NCBI GenBank assembly: GCA_964497715.1
Contig: CAZCDH010000003.1
Coordinates: forward strand, 1 to 46,729
Source: JABHIB01 sp964497715
GTDB taxonomy: Archaea > Nanobdellota > Nanobdellia > SCGC-AAA011-G17 > PNOQ01
Length of the DNA: 46,729 nucleotides
Direction: 5' to 3'
Shown here: positions 7,651-15,392 of the stretch, piece after piece
Layout: each line of letters starts with the position of its first letter
Numbering within the stretch: the stretch's first letter is position 1
The notes under the pieces: model-generated
Database searches by the model: none
The model's input: the letters and a program-made list of their open reading frames with translations, nothing else
What the model was told of the DNA's origin: nothing
Made by a program: the position numbers and the translations under genes

Positions 7651-8037
7651 ATGTTTATGAAAAGAGAAAATAAATTTTTTTTAATTATTATTTTAACTGT
7701 TTTTATAACTAGAATGTTCTTATTATTTATTCCAACAAATAGTATAATATACACAGATTCATACCACCATATCTACACTGGAATAATAGCATTAGTTGTT
7801 TTAACAATTATAAACTATAAATTTCATAAAAAAATATTTTATCCATTTGCAATAGTAATGGGGATGATACTAGATGAGATCATATACATAATTCCTCCAA
7901 TACTCGAGGATACAAATAAATCATCTTATTTTGCACCACAAGCAATGATATATCTAACAATCACACTAATTATAGTATTCATCTGGAGAAAATCAATAAC
8001 CTCCAGAATTGACAAGATATTCCATACTAGAAAATAA
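7651..8037 (+). CDS. Small polytopic membrane protein with HH and GMILDE motifs
   Basis: The 128-residue protein has four predicted membrane segments. A His pair (SYHHIYTG, about 32-39) precedes the second segment and GMILDE (about 71-76) closes the third. Conserved charged residues at membrane edges suggest a metal- or lipid-related role, but I cannot name a family with confidence. A TATA-like TTTTATATA lies about 20 nt before the first ATG; a second in-frame ATG two codons later is also possible. It sits between S8e and TFB. Confidence 0.6.
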   Translation: MFMKRENKFFLIIILTVFITRMFLLFIPTNSIIYTDSYHHIYTGIIALVVLTIINYKFHKKIFYPFAIVMGMILDEIIYIIPPILEDTNKSSYFAPQAMIYLTITLIIVFIWRKSITSRIDKIFHTRK

Positions 8038-8062
8038 ACAGCTAATTTTGCCAAAATAGAAA

Positions 8063-8130
8063 GCTTTATAAATCAATTTTGAGAGAAAACCTTATAAAAC
8101 ATATCAGTACACTTTACTGGTGGTGAAAAT
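8063..8130 (+). promoter_or_regulatory. tfb promoter region: two TATA boxes and a Shine-Dalgarno
   Basis: Two TATA elements are seen, GCTTTATAAAT at 8063-8073 and CTTATAAAA at 8091-8099, followed by GGTGGTGA at 8119-8126, 6 nt before the ATG at 8133. The ribosome-binding site and extra distance show that the upstream promoter makes a leadered mRNA, unlike most genes here. The downstream box would give only a very short leader. Confidence 0.6.
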
Positions 8131-8132
8131 AT

Positions 8133-9059
8133 ATGGCATCATACATAAAAAAATGTCCAGATTGCGCAAGCATAAATCTAATTATTAAGGAAGAACGTGG
8201 AGAAGTTATCTGTAGAGATTGTGGCCTAGTTATCGAAGAAAAAATGATAGATATGGGTCAGGAATGGAGAGAATTTGATTCTGATCAGGCAGGTAAACGA
8301 AGAAGAACTGGAGCTCCAATAACTGTTACAAAGTTCGATCAAGGTTTAGGAACAAGCATAGGTACCGATTCTGACATTTATAGACTTGGTGGAAAATCTA
8401 AAGATAAATACATGAGACTTCAAAAATGGCAACAAAGAATTTCTACAGCCATTGAAAGAAATCTAAAATTAGCTCTTGCAGAATTAAAAAGAGTTAGTTC
8501 ATATTTAAAATTACCATCTTCAGTAATTGAAGATAGTTCTGAAATTTACAGAAATGCAGTTCAAAGAGGATTAGTTAGGGGAAGGTCTATGGAATCTGTT
8601 GTTGCAGGAGCATTATATGCAGCATGTAGACGTCATGAAGTTCCAAGAACACTAGATGAACTAGCAGTAGCTTCTGGAATTGATAAAAAAGAAATAGGAA
8701 GAACTTACAGATTTATTACGAGAGAATTAGGAATAAGAATCCTGCCAAGTAATCCTGTAGACTATTTACCAAGATTCTCTTCAGCTCTAAAATTAAATGC
8801 AGAAACTCAGAGTAAAGCAGTTGAAATACTAGAGCAAGCTCAAGAACAAGAATTAACTTCTGGCCGTGGACCAACAGGAATTGCAGCAGCCGCACTTTAC
8901 GTAGCAGCATTAATTAATAATGAAAAAAGAACACAACGTGAAGTAGCAGATGTAGCAGGAGTTACAGAAGTTACAATTAGAAATAGGTACAAAGAATTAA
9001 TAAAAGAATTGGGCCTAGAAGAAAAATTGAAGAGCAAAGTTAAAGAGAATAAAGAGTAG
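8133..9059 (+). CDS. tfb: Transcription initiation factor TFB
   Basis: TFB bridges TBP at the TATA box and RNA polymerase. The 308-residue protein starts with a zinc ribbon (Cys8, Cys11, Cys27, Cys30), followed by the B-reader/linker region (GQEWREFDSDQAGKRRR, about 48-64), then two cyclin repeats (about 115-195 and 210-300), the second with the DNA-binding QREVADVAGVTEVTIRNRY helix-turn-helix. Length and domain order are canonical. It has a Shine-Dalgarno and two possible promoters, which suggests separate control of its expression. Confidence 0.98.
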   Translation: MASYIKKCPDCASINLIIKEERGEVICRDCGLVIEEKMIDMGQEWREFDSDQAGKRRRTGAPITVTKFDQGLGTSIGTDSDIYRLGGKSKDKYMRLQKWQQRISTAIERNLKLALAELKRVSSYLKLPSSVIEDSSEIYRNAVQRGLVRGRSMESVVAGALYAACRRHEVPRTLDELAVASGIDKKEIGRTYRFITRELGIRILPSNPVDYLPRFSSALKLNAETQSKAVEILEQAQEQELTSGRGPTGIAAAALYVAALINNEKRTQREVADVAGVTEVTIRNRYKELIKELGLEEKLKSKVKENKE

Positions 9060-9118
9060 AAACCTTTTTATACCTCCTTCTTTAAATTATACTTATTAAA
9101 CTAAAGAGGTCGATTATT

Positions 9119-9490
9119 ATGCCTGCTAAAAAGAAAACTAAGAAAAAAACAACTCCAAAAAAAACATCAGCAATAAAAGATAATAAGATTGATAAATTAA
9201 TTGAGAACACACTCACACTTCAAAAAATTTCTATAGACATAGTCAACTCAAACAATGATTTAAACAAAAGAATAGGCACACTAGTTGGTTTATTCGAAGA
9301 AGCAAGCAAAAATGTTGGCAAAGTTGAACTATCTGACGAACGTATTGGAGAACTAACCTCGAGAATAGGAGAGTTGGTAGATGAAAATAAAGATCTTGCA
9401 AAAGGTTTAGTTTTACTTGAGAAATATGTGAGAGGTAGAACTGCATACGAACCGACAGGTTTTTCTCCAAAACCATTACCTAAAGTTTAA
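9119..9490 (+). CDS. Hypothetical coiled-coil protein with Lys-rich N-terminus
   Basis: Not recognised. The 123-residue protein begins with a lysine/threonine-rich tail (about residues 1-20), then a long helical region with heptad-like spacing (about 25-108), and ends in a short proline-containing tail (SPKPLPKV). An AGAGGT ribosome-binding site lies about 10 nt before the ATG, and a TATA-like TTTTTATA lies further upstream. The stop codon abuts the ATG of the next gene, so the two are probably co-translated and may work together. Confidence 0.6.
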   Translation: MPAKKKTKKKTTPKKTSAIKDNKIDKLIENTLTLQKISIDIVNSNNDLNKRIGTLVGLFEEASKNVGKVELSDERIGELTSRIGELVDENKDLAKGLVLLEKYVRGRTAYEPTGFSPKPLPKV

Positions 9491-10267
9491 ATGGAAAAAG
9501 AAATTTCTTTTATACACGATGAATCGGCAAAAGGTGCTAAAAAGTTATTTGTAGATGTATCAAAAGAAGTTAATAAAATTCACGATCCAAAAGCAATATT
9601 TCTAAAAAGATATTTAATAGCCTTAGCAGATGCTGCAGGGCCAAGAAAACTAAGACATATAAAACTAAAAGAGATTAAGAAAGATAAATCTCCAGAGATT
9701 AAACCGACAATAAGAAGATTAGAAAAACTATCCCTATATCCTCAAAGAGCTACAACACTGCCAGTAAAAACTCCAACAAAGGTGCCAGATTTCTTAGCAA
9801 AGAGACCAATAAAAACCCTACCACTCTTAGAATCTAAAATAACAAAACCAGAATTACCTGTAATTAAAAAAGAAATACCTTCTTACAAAGAACACATAAC
9901 TCCGTTACACAAAAAAACACAAGTTAGTAATGAAGGAATTTATAAAATAAAATTTTCTCCCAAAAAGAAAATATTTGGAAAGATAGATTCATTACTAATG
10001 GATCAAGAGATAAAAACAATATACTGTAACGGTCCAAACAAACAAATCTTAGTAGATACAGAATTCGAAGAAAGTTTAAAGACCAATCTAACATTTAAAT
10101 CAACAAAGGAAGTGAATGATGTGATAAAAGTATTCGCAAAAAAATCAAAAACTAAGATTTCTGAAACAAATCCGGTTCTAGAAGCAAAACTATCAGAAAA
10201 AACAAAAGTTCAAGGAATTATTGGTAGTGAATTTGTAACACCTAAGTTTATTCTCAAGAGAATATAG
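9491..10267 (+). CDS. Stand-alone N-terminal domain of a type II/IV secretion (pilus/archaellum-type) ATPase
   Basis: The 258-residue protein has a basic, proline-rich first half (about 55-155) with no recognisable domain. The last 100 residues follow the pattern of the N-terminal domain of GspE/TadA/FlaI-type ATPases: IDSLLMDQEIKTIYCNGP (about 166-183), a TNLTF strand, an FAKKSKTKISETNPVLEAKL helix-strand stretch, and a final FILKRI in place of the usual F-x-IRKF. In true ATPases the Walker A P-loop of the RecA-like motor follows. Here a stop codon and a new promoter follow instead, so no motor domain is encoded. It may be a regulator or partner of a motor encoded elsewhere. It starts directly at the stop of the coiled-coil gene. 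Function is inference. Confidence 0.55.
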   Translation: MEKEISFIHDESAKGAKKLFVDVSKEVNKIHDPKAIFLKRYLIALADAAGPRKLRHIKLKEIKKDKSPEIKPTIRRLEKLSLYPQRATTLPVKTPTKVPDFLAKRPIKTLPLLESKITKPELPVIKKEIPSYKEHITPLHKKTQVSNEGIYKIKFSPKKKIFGKIDSLLMDQEIKTIYCNGPNKQILVDTEFEESLKTNLTFKSTKEVNDVIKVFAKKSKTKISETNPVLEAKLSEKTKVQGIIGSEFVTPKFILKRI

Positions 10268-10303
10268 AAAAACTTATATATTTAACAAAGTAATTTTAAG
10301 TTA

Positions 10304-11365
10304 ATGAAAAAGAGCGTGACAGCAATAATAGTTTTAGCAGTTTTACTGATGCCTATAGTGTCAGCTTATTCTATTTCAGAATTTTTTGAAGATATCGGAG
10401 GATTTTTCGAAGGATTCTCACTTACAGGGATGGCAATTTTAGAAGTAGCAGAAAAAACTACAGAAGCAGTCTCTGCATCAAAAGAACCACTAAGCCCTCC
10501 AGAACCAAAAAAAATTGAAGCTAAAGAAATAGTCGAAAAAACAAAAGAGAAACCACCAGAAGAACCTTCAAAAGAACTTGTAATTGTAAAAGAAAATGAT
10601 GAAGAAATCTCTGCTAAAGAAGAAATAACAGAAGAAAAAGAAACTCCAGAACCATCAACTTCTTCAACATCTAGTTCAAGTGGAGGATCAAGTAGTACAA
10701 AATCAGTAAATCATATGCCTTCTTGTTCAGACTTTATAGACAATAACATAAACTATTTCAAAAAAGGTACATGTAAGGATGACAGAGGTAAATTCATGAA
10801 CAATGCATATCCTACAGACTACTGCAGTACAGATAAAACTCTAGTTATGGAATTCAGTTGTGGAGAAAAAGACAGTTGCGATAGTGCATGGCATGTATGT
10901 CCTAACGGTTGTGAAAATGGAGCATGTATAATTGAAGAAACAATAAATGAAACAGGAAAATTACAAGCTGATCTAAAAATACTATCAGTGAAAGAAAACA
11001 ACTGTCAAATAAAAACAGAGATAAAAAACGTCGGAACAAAATCAACAAATTTTAAATTAAATTTTACATCAAATGAAATAAAAGAAACTTCTAATGTAGA
11101 TTATGTACTACAGCCTGGAGAAATAATTGAAGTTGATCTAACAGAACAATGCATCACATCAGATTCAGAATACTCCTTAGAAATCATAAACGATGAAGAC
11201 AAAAACAACGAAGATAACATAAAACTAGGAATATTAAAAGTGTCGGAAGAAACAAAAACACCATTAGAACAAGAAATAACAGGAAAAGTTACACTTGAAC
11301 AAGATGAAAAAAGAGAAAACCTTTTTAATACACTAATCAATTTCATTAAAAGGGTATTCAACTAA
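10304..11365 (+). CDS. Secreted protein with Ser-rich linker, Cys-rich module and CARDB-like domain
   Basis: The 353-residue protein has a clear signal peptide (hydrophobic core about 7-21, ending IVSAYS). The short motif LTGMAILE follows at about 40-47. An acidic/proline/lysine-rich segment leads to a serine/glycine linker (about 118-133). A module with nine cysteines (about 142-207) resembles extracellular disulfide-bonded modules. Residues about 220-310 look like a CARDB-type beta sandwich (ADLKILSV, then IKNVGT). The tail holds ITGKVTLE and an amphipathic C-terminus. It is probably displayed on the cell surface. A TATA-like CTTATATATT lies about 30 nt upstream. Confidence 0.7.
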   Translation: MKKSVTAIIVLAVLLMPIVSAYSISEFFEDIGGFFEGFSLTGMAILEVAEKTTEAVSASKEPLSPPEPKKIEAKEIVEKTKEKPPEEPSKELVIVKENDEEISAKEEITEEKETPEPSTSSTSSSSGGSSSTKSVNHMPSCSDFIDNNINYFKKGTCKDDRGKFMNNAYPTDYCSTDKTLVMEFSCGEKDSCDSAWHVCPNGCENGACIIEETINETGKLQADLKILSVKENNCQIKTEIKNVGTKSTNFKLNFTSNEIKETSNVDYVLQPGEIIEVDLTEQCITSDSEYSLEIINDEDKNNEDNIKLGILKVSEETKTPLEQEITGKVTLEQDEKRENLFNTLINFIKRVFN

Positions 11366-11370
11366 TAAAA

Positions 11371-11961
11371 ATGAAAGTCCATAAAACTAATTACATGATG
11401 GTATTAATACTCTTAATAAGCTTCTCAATAGGACTAGGAGCAATATTAGAAGAATACCAATACAGTTCAATAACAGGAAAAGCAATAAGCGAAGGTTTTG
11501 ATATAGATGAAGTCGATGATGCGATATCACCAATGGCGGCGGCACTATTAAAAACAAATGAACACGATATGATTTCTTCTGCATCAGAAGAACTATTAGA
11601 TAAAGATAATTCTTACATATTACTAAATCCTACCTCAATTCCTGGAGAAGGAGATGATCATTTTTTACACCTAGATTTTGAAAAAAAGGTAGTAATCCTA
11701 TCTCTTTACATGAAAAATGACGGTTCAGATTCTAGTTTTGAAATCTGGGGACCAACAAGAAAAGTTGGAGAAGGTTCACTAACAAATAAATTTAGATGGT
11801 ACACTTTTGATGTTTCATTTAATGAAATGAGTTCAGATAGATATGCAGTATATAATTATGGCGGAGGAGAAGGATCAATATTTATAGATACAATTCTTGG
11901 AGTTCCAAAACCAAAGAGTGGATTAGCAGAATATCTAACAGGTTTAGCAGTACATAATTAA
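11371..11961 (+). CDS. Secreted or membrane-anchored protein with TGKA motif
   Basis: The 196-residue protein has an N-terminal signal or anchor segment (about 8-26), followed by the motif ITGKAISE at about 34-41, close to the LTGMAILE motif at a similar place in the preceding gene. The remaining part looks like a beta-rich domain with conserved-looking aromatic and glycine turns (SFEIWGPTRKVGEGS) and resembles no family I can name. A second TG motif (LTGLAV) lies at the very C-terminus. It starts 5 bp after the previous stop, so the two secreted proteins are probably one operon. Its 3' end overlaps convergent kae1 by 4 bp. Confidence 0.65.
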   Translation: MKVHKTNYMMVLILLISFSIGLGAILEEYQYSSITGKAISEGFDIDEVDDAISPMAAALLKTNEHDMISSASEELLDKDNSYILLNPTSIPGEGDDHFLHLDFEKKVVILSLYMKNDGSDSSFEIWGPTRKVGEGSLTNKFRWYTFDVSFNEMSSDRYAVYNYGGGEGSIFIDTILGVPKPKSGLAEYLTGLAVHN

Positions 11962-12914
11962 TCAATTTTGACATCATCAGTCCTTTCATAAGGTCTGATT
12001 TCTAATTTTTCTTTTCTACCTTTCTTATAATGATAGAGTCCACTGACAGCAATCATCGCACCATTATCTAACATTAACTCATTAGGTGGGATAAAACACT
12101 TTGCGCCACGCTCTTCACACATCTTCTTGGCCATTTCTTGTAATCGTTTATTACAAGCTACACCTCCTCCCAATAAAAGTTCTTTTTTATCACAATGTGC
12201 CATAGCTCTCTCAGCTACCTCTAACAACATTGAAAAAGTAGTCTCTTGCATAGAATAAGCAAGATTTCCTTTCTTATAATTTCTAGAATCATATTTTTGT
12301 TTAAGATTTGTTAATAATCCGCTGAAAGAAACATCCATTCCTTTGACAACATAGGGCAATTTAATGAACTCTTTATCAGATTCCTCAGCAAGTACAGAAA
12401 GCTTTGGCCCACCAGGAAATCCTAGGCCCATATAGCGTGCAAAAGAATCAATAAAGTTTCCAACACCCATATCCAAAGTCTCTCCAAAAACCCTGTATTT
12501 TTTGCCCTCATATGCTATCACCTGAGTGTTAGCTCCAGAAGCATATAATAAAACTGGATCTTTAGCCTTTGTTGCAAACTTTCCAACTTCTAAATGTGAA
12601 ACACAATGATTAACACCTACAAAAGGTTTGCCAATCTCTTCAACAGCTTTCATAGCAACTTTCAAACAAGTGCCAAATCCGGGACCTCTAGAATATGAAA
12701 CAATATCGATATCACTAAGCAAAAGATTTGCTTCAGAAAGTGCACGATCAATAACTTTTTTATAAATTTTTTCGTGAGCTCTAGAAACATCAATTGGAAT
12801 CATTCCACCAGACTCAGTAGTGTAAGATTCCTTAACATTAGCTAGAACTTTCTTTTCATTTACAATACCAACACCAAAAGTGTGTGCAGTAGACTCAATA
12901 CCTAAACATATCAT
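11958..12914 (-). CDS. kae1: Kae1 (TsaD/OSGEP), KEOPS complex catalytic subunit
   Basis: Kae1 transfers the threonylcarbamoyl group to A37 of ANN-reading tRNAs (t6A) within the KEOPS complex. The 318-residue protein has the ASKHA fold. Metal ligands His103 and His107 lie in VNHCVSHLE, SRGPGFG is at 75-81, a substrate loop SGANTQ at 126-131, and a GGGVACNKRL motif near the C-terminus. There is no fused Bud32 kinase, unlike in some archaea. The Sua5 gene that makes the TC-AMP substrate is at 27900-28469. Kae1 is convergent with the secreted-protein operon. Confidence 0.96.
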   Translation of the reverse strand: MICLGIESTAHTFGVGIVNEKKVLANVKESYTTESGGMIPIDVSRAHEKIYKKVIDRALSEANLLLSDIDIVSYSRGPGFGTCLKVAMKAVEEIGKPFVGVNHCVSHLEVGKFATKAKDPVLLYASGANTQVIAYEGKKYRVFGETLDMGVGNFIDSFARYMGLGFPGGPKLSVLAEESDKEFIKLPYVVKGMDVSFSGLLTNLKQKYDSRNYKKGNLAYSMQETTFSMLLEVAERAMAHCDKKELLLGGGVACNKRLQEMAKKMCEERGAKCFIPPNELMLDNGAMIAVSGLYHYKKGRKEKLEIRPYERTDDVKID

Positions 12915-12951
12915 ATTAATATCTTAAATAAAAGATTTAAAAACGTTTCTT

Positions 12952-13434
12952 TTAGTATTTTTGATTAGCTTTTTTTTCCCAAGATACGCTAATCTTATTA
13001 AATACAACTTTCATTTTCGGAGATAGTTCCTTATTCCAGAATTTCAAAGAATCATCAATGAATTTTGCTTCTTCTTTTTTATCCCTTGTTAGAGTTAAAA
13101 CAGAATTTCTGCTAGTCAATGCAAGCATTTTATTTAAAAGAACACTCATCTCATTTCTTTCAAATTCATCAAACATATCATGCTGAGTTATACTTATAAT
13201 TGAACTAGGATTTGGTAAAATTAGGCCATGTAAGTTATTTGCCCAATATGTATAAACATCAACTATTCTCCTAGATAGTGTACGAGAGATATCCTCTCCA
13301 ACAAAACCTTCTTCTAAAATAGAATCTTTTACTAAGAAAGCTTCATCTAATTTTTTAAAACTAGCTTTTAATCCTGCATCCTTTTTGAATAATTTAAATT
13401 TATTTTCAAATTCAATAGTTAGTTCATTATCCAT
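12952..13434 (-). CDS. Conserved-looking hypothetical protein, helical
   Basis: Not recognised. The 160-residue cytoplasmic protein is mostly helical by composition, with hydrophobic positions spaced as in coiled coils and a single YWANNLHGLI segment (about 68-77). It has no cysteines, signal peptide or catalytic motif. It lies between kae1 and the S7 end of the polymerase operon on the same strand, in a place where other archaea often carry EF-2. Confidence 0.55.
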   Translation of the reverse strand: MDNELTIEFENKFKLFKKDAGLKASFKKLDEAFLVKDSILEEGFVGEDISRTLSRRIVDVYTYWANNLHGLILPNPSSIISITQHDMFDEFERNEMSVLLNKMLALTSRNSVLTLTRDKKEEAKFIDDSLKFWNKELSPKMKVVFNKISVSWEKKANQKY

Positions 13435-13467
13435 TTTATCAACAATTAAAAAAAGTCATTTATAAAC

Positions 13468-13653
13468 TTAATGATTTTTTCCACAATCTTTTTTACACCA
13501 CGGACATTCATCAGGATGTTCTTCACTACGTTTCTCTAGCTCTTTAAAGATTTCTAACATTAATTTTGCCCTCTGATATTCAATATCAACATCATTCAGT
13601 GGAATATCAAATTTAAAATCACTAGGTAATGTTTTAAAAAATTTTTCTGCCAT
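13468..13653 (-). CDS. Small protein with C-terminal CPWC-KKDC-H metal site
   Basis: This 61-residue protein of unknown family starts MAEKFFKTL and ends in CPWCKKDCGKNH. The CxxC, third Cys and terminal His could bind zinc, or the pair could be redox active. It begins 32 bp after S7 in the same direction and may be the last member of the ribosomal/polymerase operon or an independent unit; a TATA-like A/T stretch precedes it. Confidence 0.55.
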   Translation of the reverse strand: MAEKFFKTLPSDFKFDIPLNDVDIEYQRAKLMLEIFKELEKRSEEHPDECPWCKKDCGKNH

Positions 13654-13685
13654 AAAACTAAATAAGAAATAAAAAGTATATAAGA

Positions 13686-14285
13686 TTATCTAGATGCATC
13701 TGACTGTCTTTCAAGATCTAATTTCTTACTCAATGCGCCGCTCGCTTGAACATCCATCTTGTAAGCAGCAATAATCTCATTTGCAAGAGTTCTCTCAACA
13801 TCAACTTTAGAATTGAAAGCTTTTGCATATGCACCTTGTGCCATTAATTTAAGAACAAGATCAACCCTTCTCTGAGGAGCAACTTCAACAGCTTTTGTAT
13901 ATCTAGCTCCACCATATTCAATAGAGATAACTTCTTCTCTTGGAGCAGAATTCTCTACAGCTTTAACAAAAACCTCAACAGGATTTTTACCCAAACTTTT
14001 CTCAATTAATTTGAATGTTCTGAAAACAATATTATAAGATTTTGTAGCTTTACCTGCACAATGTCCAGAACTTATTTTGTGTTTCTTACCCCTATGTCCA
14101 GGAACCATTAATTTATTTATTAATCTCTCAACTATATGGATCTTTGTTCCCCAAACTCTACTACCTTGTGCACTTCTTCCACATGTTCTAGGAACCATTA
14201 AAGGTTTTAAGTCAATATAAGGTGCTAATGCAGCCTCTCCAACTTTAATATTACTAGTATCCCACTCACCGAATAATTTTATCAT
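13686..14285 (-). CDS. rps7: Small ribosomal subunit protein S7
   Basis: The 199-residue protein is archaeal S7, which nucleates 30S head assembly. Recognisable parts are the GTKIHIVERLINKLMVPGH start of the conserved core (about 47-65), GARYTKAVEVAPQRR (about 126-140), and the C-terminal helix LANEIIAAYK. Its ATG overlaps the S12 stop as ATGA. It is the last ribosomal gene of the polymerase operon in this window. Confidence 0.97.
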   Translation of the reverse strand: MIKLFGEWDTSNIKVGEAALAPYIDLKPLMVPRTCGRSAQGSRVWGTKIHIVERLINKLMVPGHRGKKHKISSGHCAGKATKSYNIVFRTFKLIEKSLGKNPVEVFVKAVENSAPREEVISIEYGGARYTKAVEVAPQRRVDLVLKLMAQGAYAKAFNSKVDVERTLANEIIAAYKMDVQASGALSKKLDLERQSDASR

Positions 14286-14719
14286 CTTCTACCTTTCTCT
14301 ATCTTTCCTCTAACAAGAGCATTTAAACTTTGATCATTAACTTTGATAACTTGGAACCTAATACCTGATAAATCTCCTTTAGATCTACCCTTAGCTCCAC
14401 CTAAACATTCTACCATAACACTATCGTGCTCATCTATGAATTTAATTGCATTATCTCCTGGAACAAAAGCAGTTATTTTTTTTCCAGTTTTAACTAATTG
14501 ACATTTTACACATTTCCTAAGAGCTGAGTTTGGCTGTTTAGCTTCTATTTGTACTTTTTCTAAAACAATAGCTGAACCTTGTGAACTCCCCTTCATAGGA
14601 TCGGATTTTTTCTTCAGACCAAGAGCTCTTTGAGTAAAGTGGCTATCTTTCCATCTAAACTGTACTCTCCTACTTTTGAGTTTTTTTGCTGAATTCAATC
14701 CTTTGCTTTTTTTTGCCAT
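14282..14719 (-). CDS. rps12: Small ribosomal subunit protein S12
   Basis: The 145-residue protein is S12 at the decoding centre. Conserved segments include KQPNSALRKCVK (about 59-70) and the loop TAFVPGDNAIKFIDEHD (about 83-99), then RSKGDLSGIRFQVIKVN. The first 40 residues are basic. It starts 2 bp after the NusA stop and overlaps S7 by ATGA. Confidence 0.97.
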   Translation of the reverse strand: MAKKSKGLNSAKKLKSRRVQFRWKDSHFTQRALGLKKKSDPMKGSSQGSAIVLEKVQIEAKQPNSALRKCVKCQLVKTGKKITAFVPGDNAIKFIDEHDSVMVECLGGAKGRSKGDLSGIRFQVIKVNDQSLNALVRGKIEKGRR

Positions 14720-14721
14720 TT

Positions 14722-15132
14722 TTATCTTATCTTGATGTTTTCTACTTTGAAGTAGCTTTTCATTACCTTTTTAAAATTTTCTAAATTCCTTTTATCTCTT
14801 CCTATTAATAAACCTTTGTCTTTTGTACTTTCAACGAACACTTCCAAAGTTTTATCTTCCAGTTTTATATCTTTTGGTTTTATAGGTGCTACAAGGTTTC
14901 TCATAAATTTTAAAGGGTCTGAACTATATTCTATTACCTTCAAACGCTTATTAATCAATCTTGCAAACTTTATAACATTTCTACCGCCTTTTCCGATAGC
15001 CTTGCTTGCTTGTCCTTCATTTACAACAAACACAAGGATGTCATTTTGAAAAAAACAATCTCTAACACTCGATCTTGTGACATTCTCAAATAGATTGATA
15101 TAGTCAATTATTCTTTTATCGTACGTACCCAT
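14722..15132 (-). CDS. nusA: NusA-family transcription factor (two KH domains)
   Basis: Archaeal NusA proteins consist of the two KH domains only and bind RNA during transcription. This 136-residue protein shows the KH GxxG element GKGGRN (about 49-54) and a second one, IGRDKRN (about 110-116), in the order expected. The start is placed at ATG 15132, directly behind the L30e stop; an in-frame upstream codon at 15150 would overlap L30e by 16 bp. It lies between L30e and S12, its classical position. Confidence 0.94.
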   Translation of the reverse strand: MGTYDKRIIDYINLFENVTRSSVRDCFFQNDILVFVVNEGQASKAIGKGGRNVIKFARLINKRLKVIEYSSDPLKFMRNLVAPIKPKDIKLEDKTLEVFVESTKDKGLLIGRDKRNLENFKKVMKSYFKVENIKIR

Positions 15133-15134
15133 TT

Positions 15135-15392
15135 TTATATAATATAACAAACATTAATAGAAAAAGGTTTTTTACATAAAGCACCAAGTTCATCATTTGA
15201 TTCTTTAAGTTCTGTAACTAGAACCTCTTTAATCTTTGCATATTTTATTAACCTTTCTTTCAAATCAGCAGGACAGTTTTTTGAAATGAATAATTCTTCA
15301 ACTTTCTCAGATTTTAATGCCTTCAAAGCTCTTTCAGTTCCAAAAACTACCTTTTTTTCTTCAAGTGCAGGTCTTAAATTTGCTAAACTCAT
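15135..15392 (-). CDS. rpl30e: Large ribosomal subunit protein L30e
   Basis: The 85-residue protein belongs to the L7Ae/L30e/S12e RNA-binding fold, with VVFGTERALKALKS near the N-terminus and ELFISKNCPADL in the middle. Position between RpoA2 and NusA is the standard archaeal one. It overlaps the rpoA2 stop as ATGA. It is slightly shorter than the usual length of about 100 residues. Confidence 0.93.
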   Translation of the reverse strand: MSLANLRPALEEKKVVFGTERALKALKSEKVEELFISKNCPADLKERLIKYAKIKEVLVTELKESNDELGALCKKPFSINVCYII

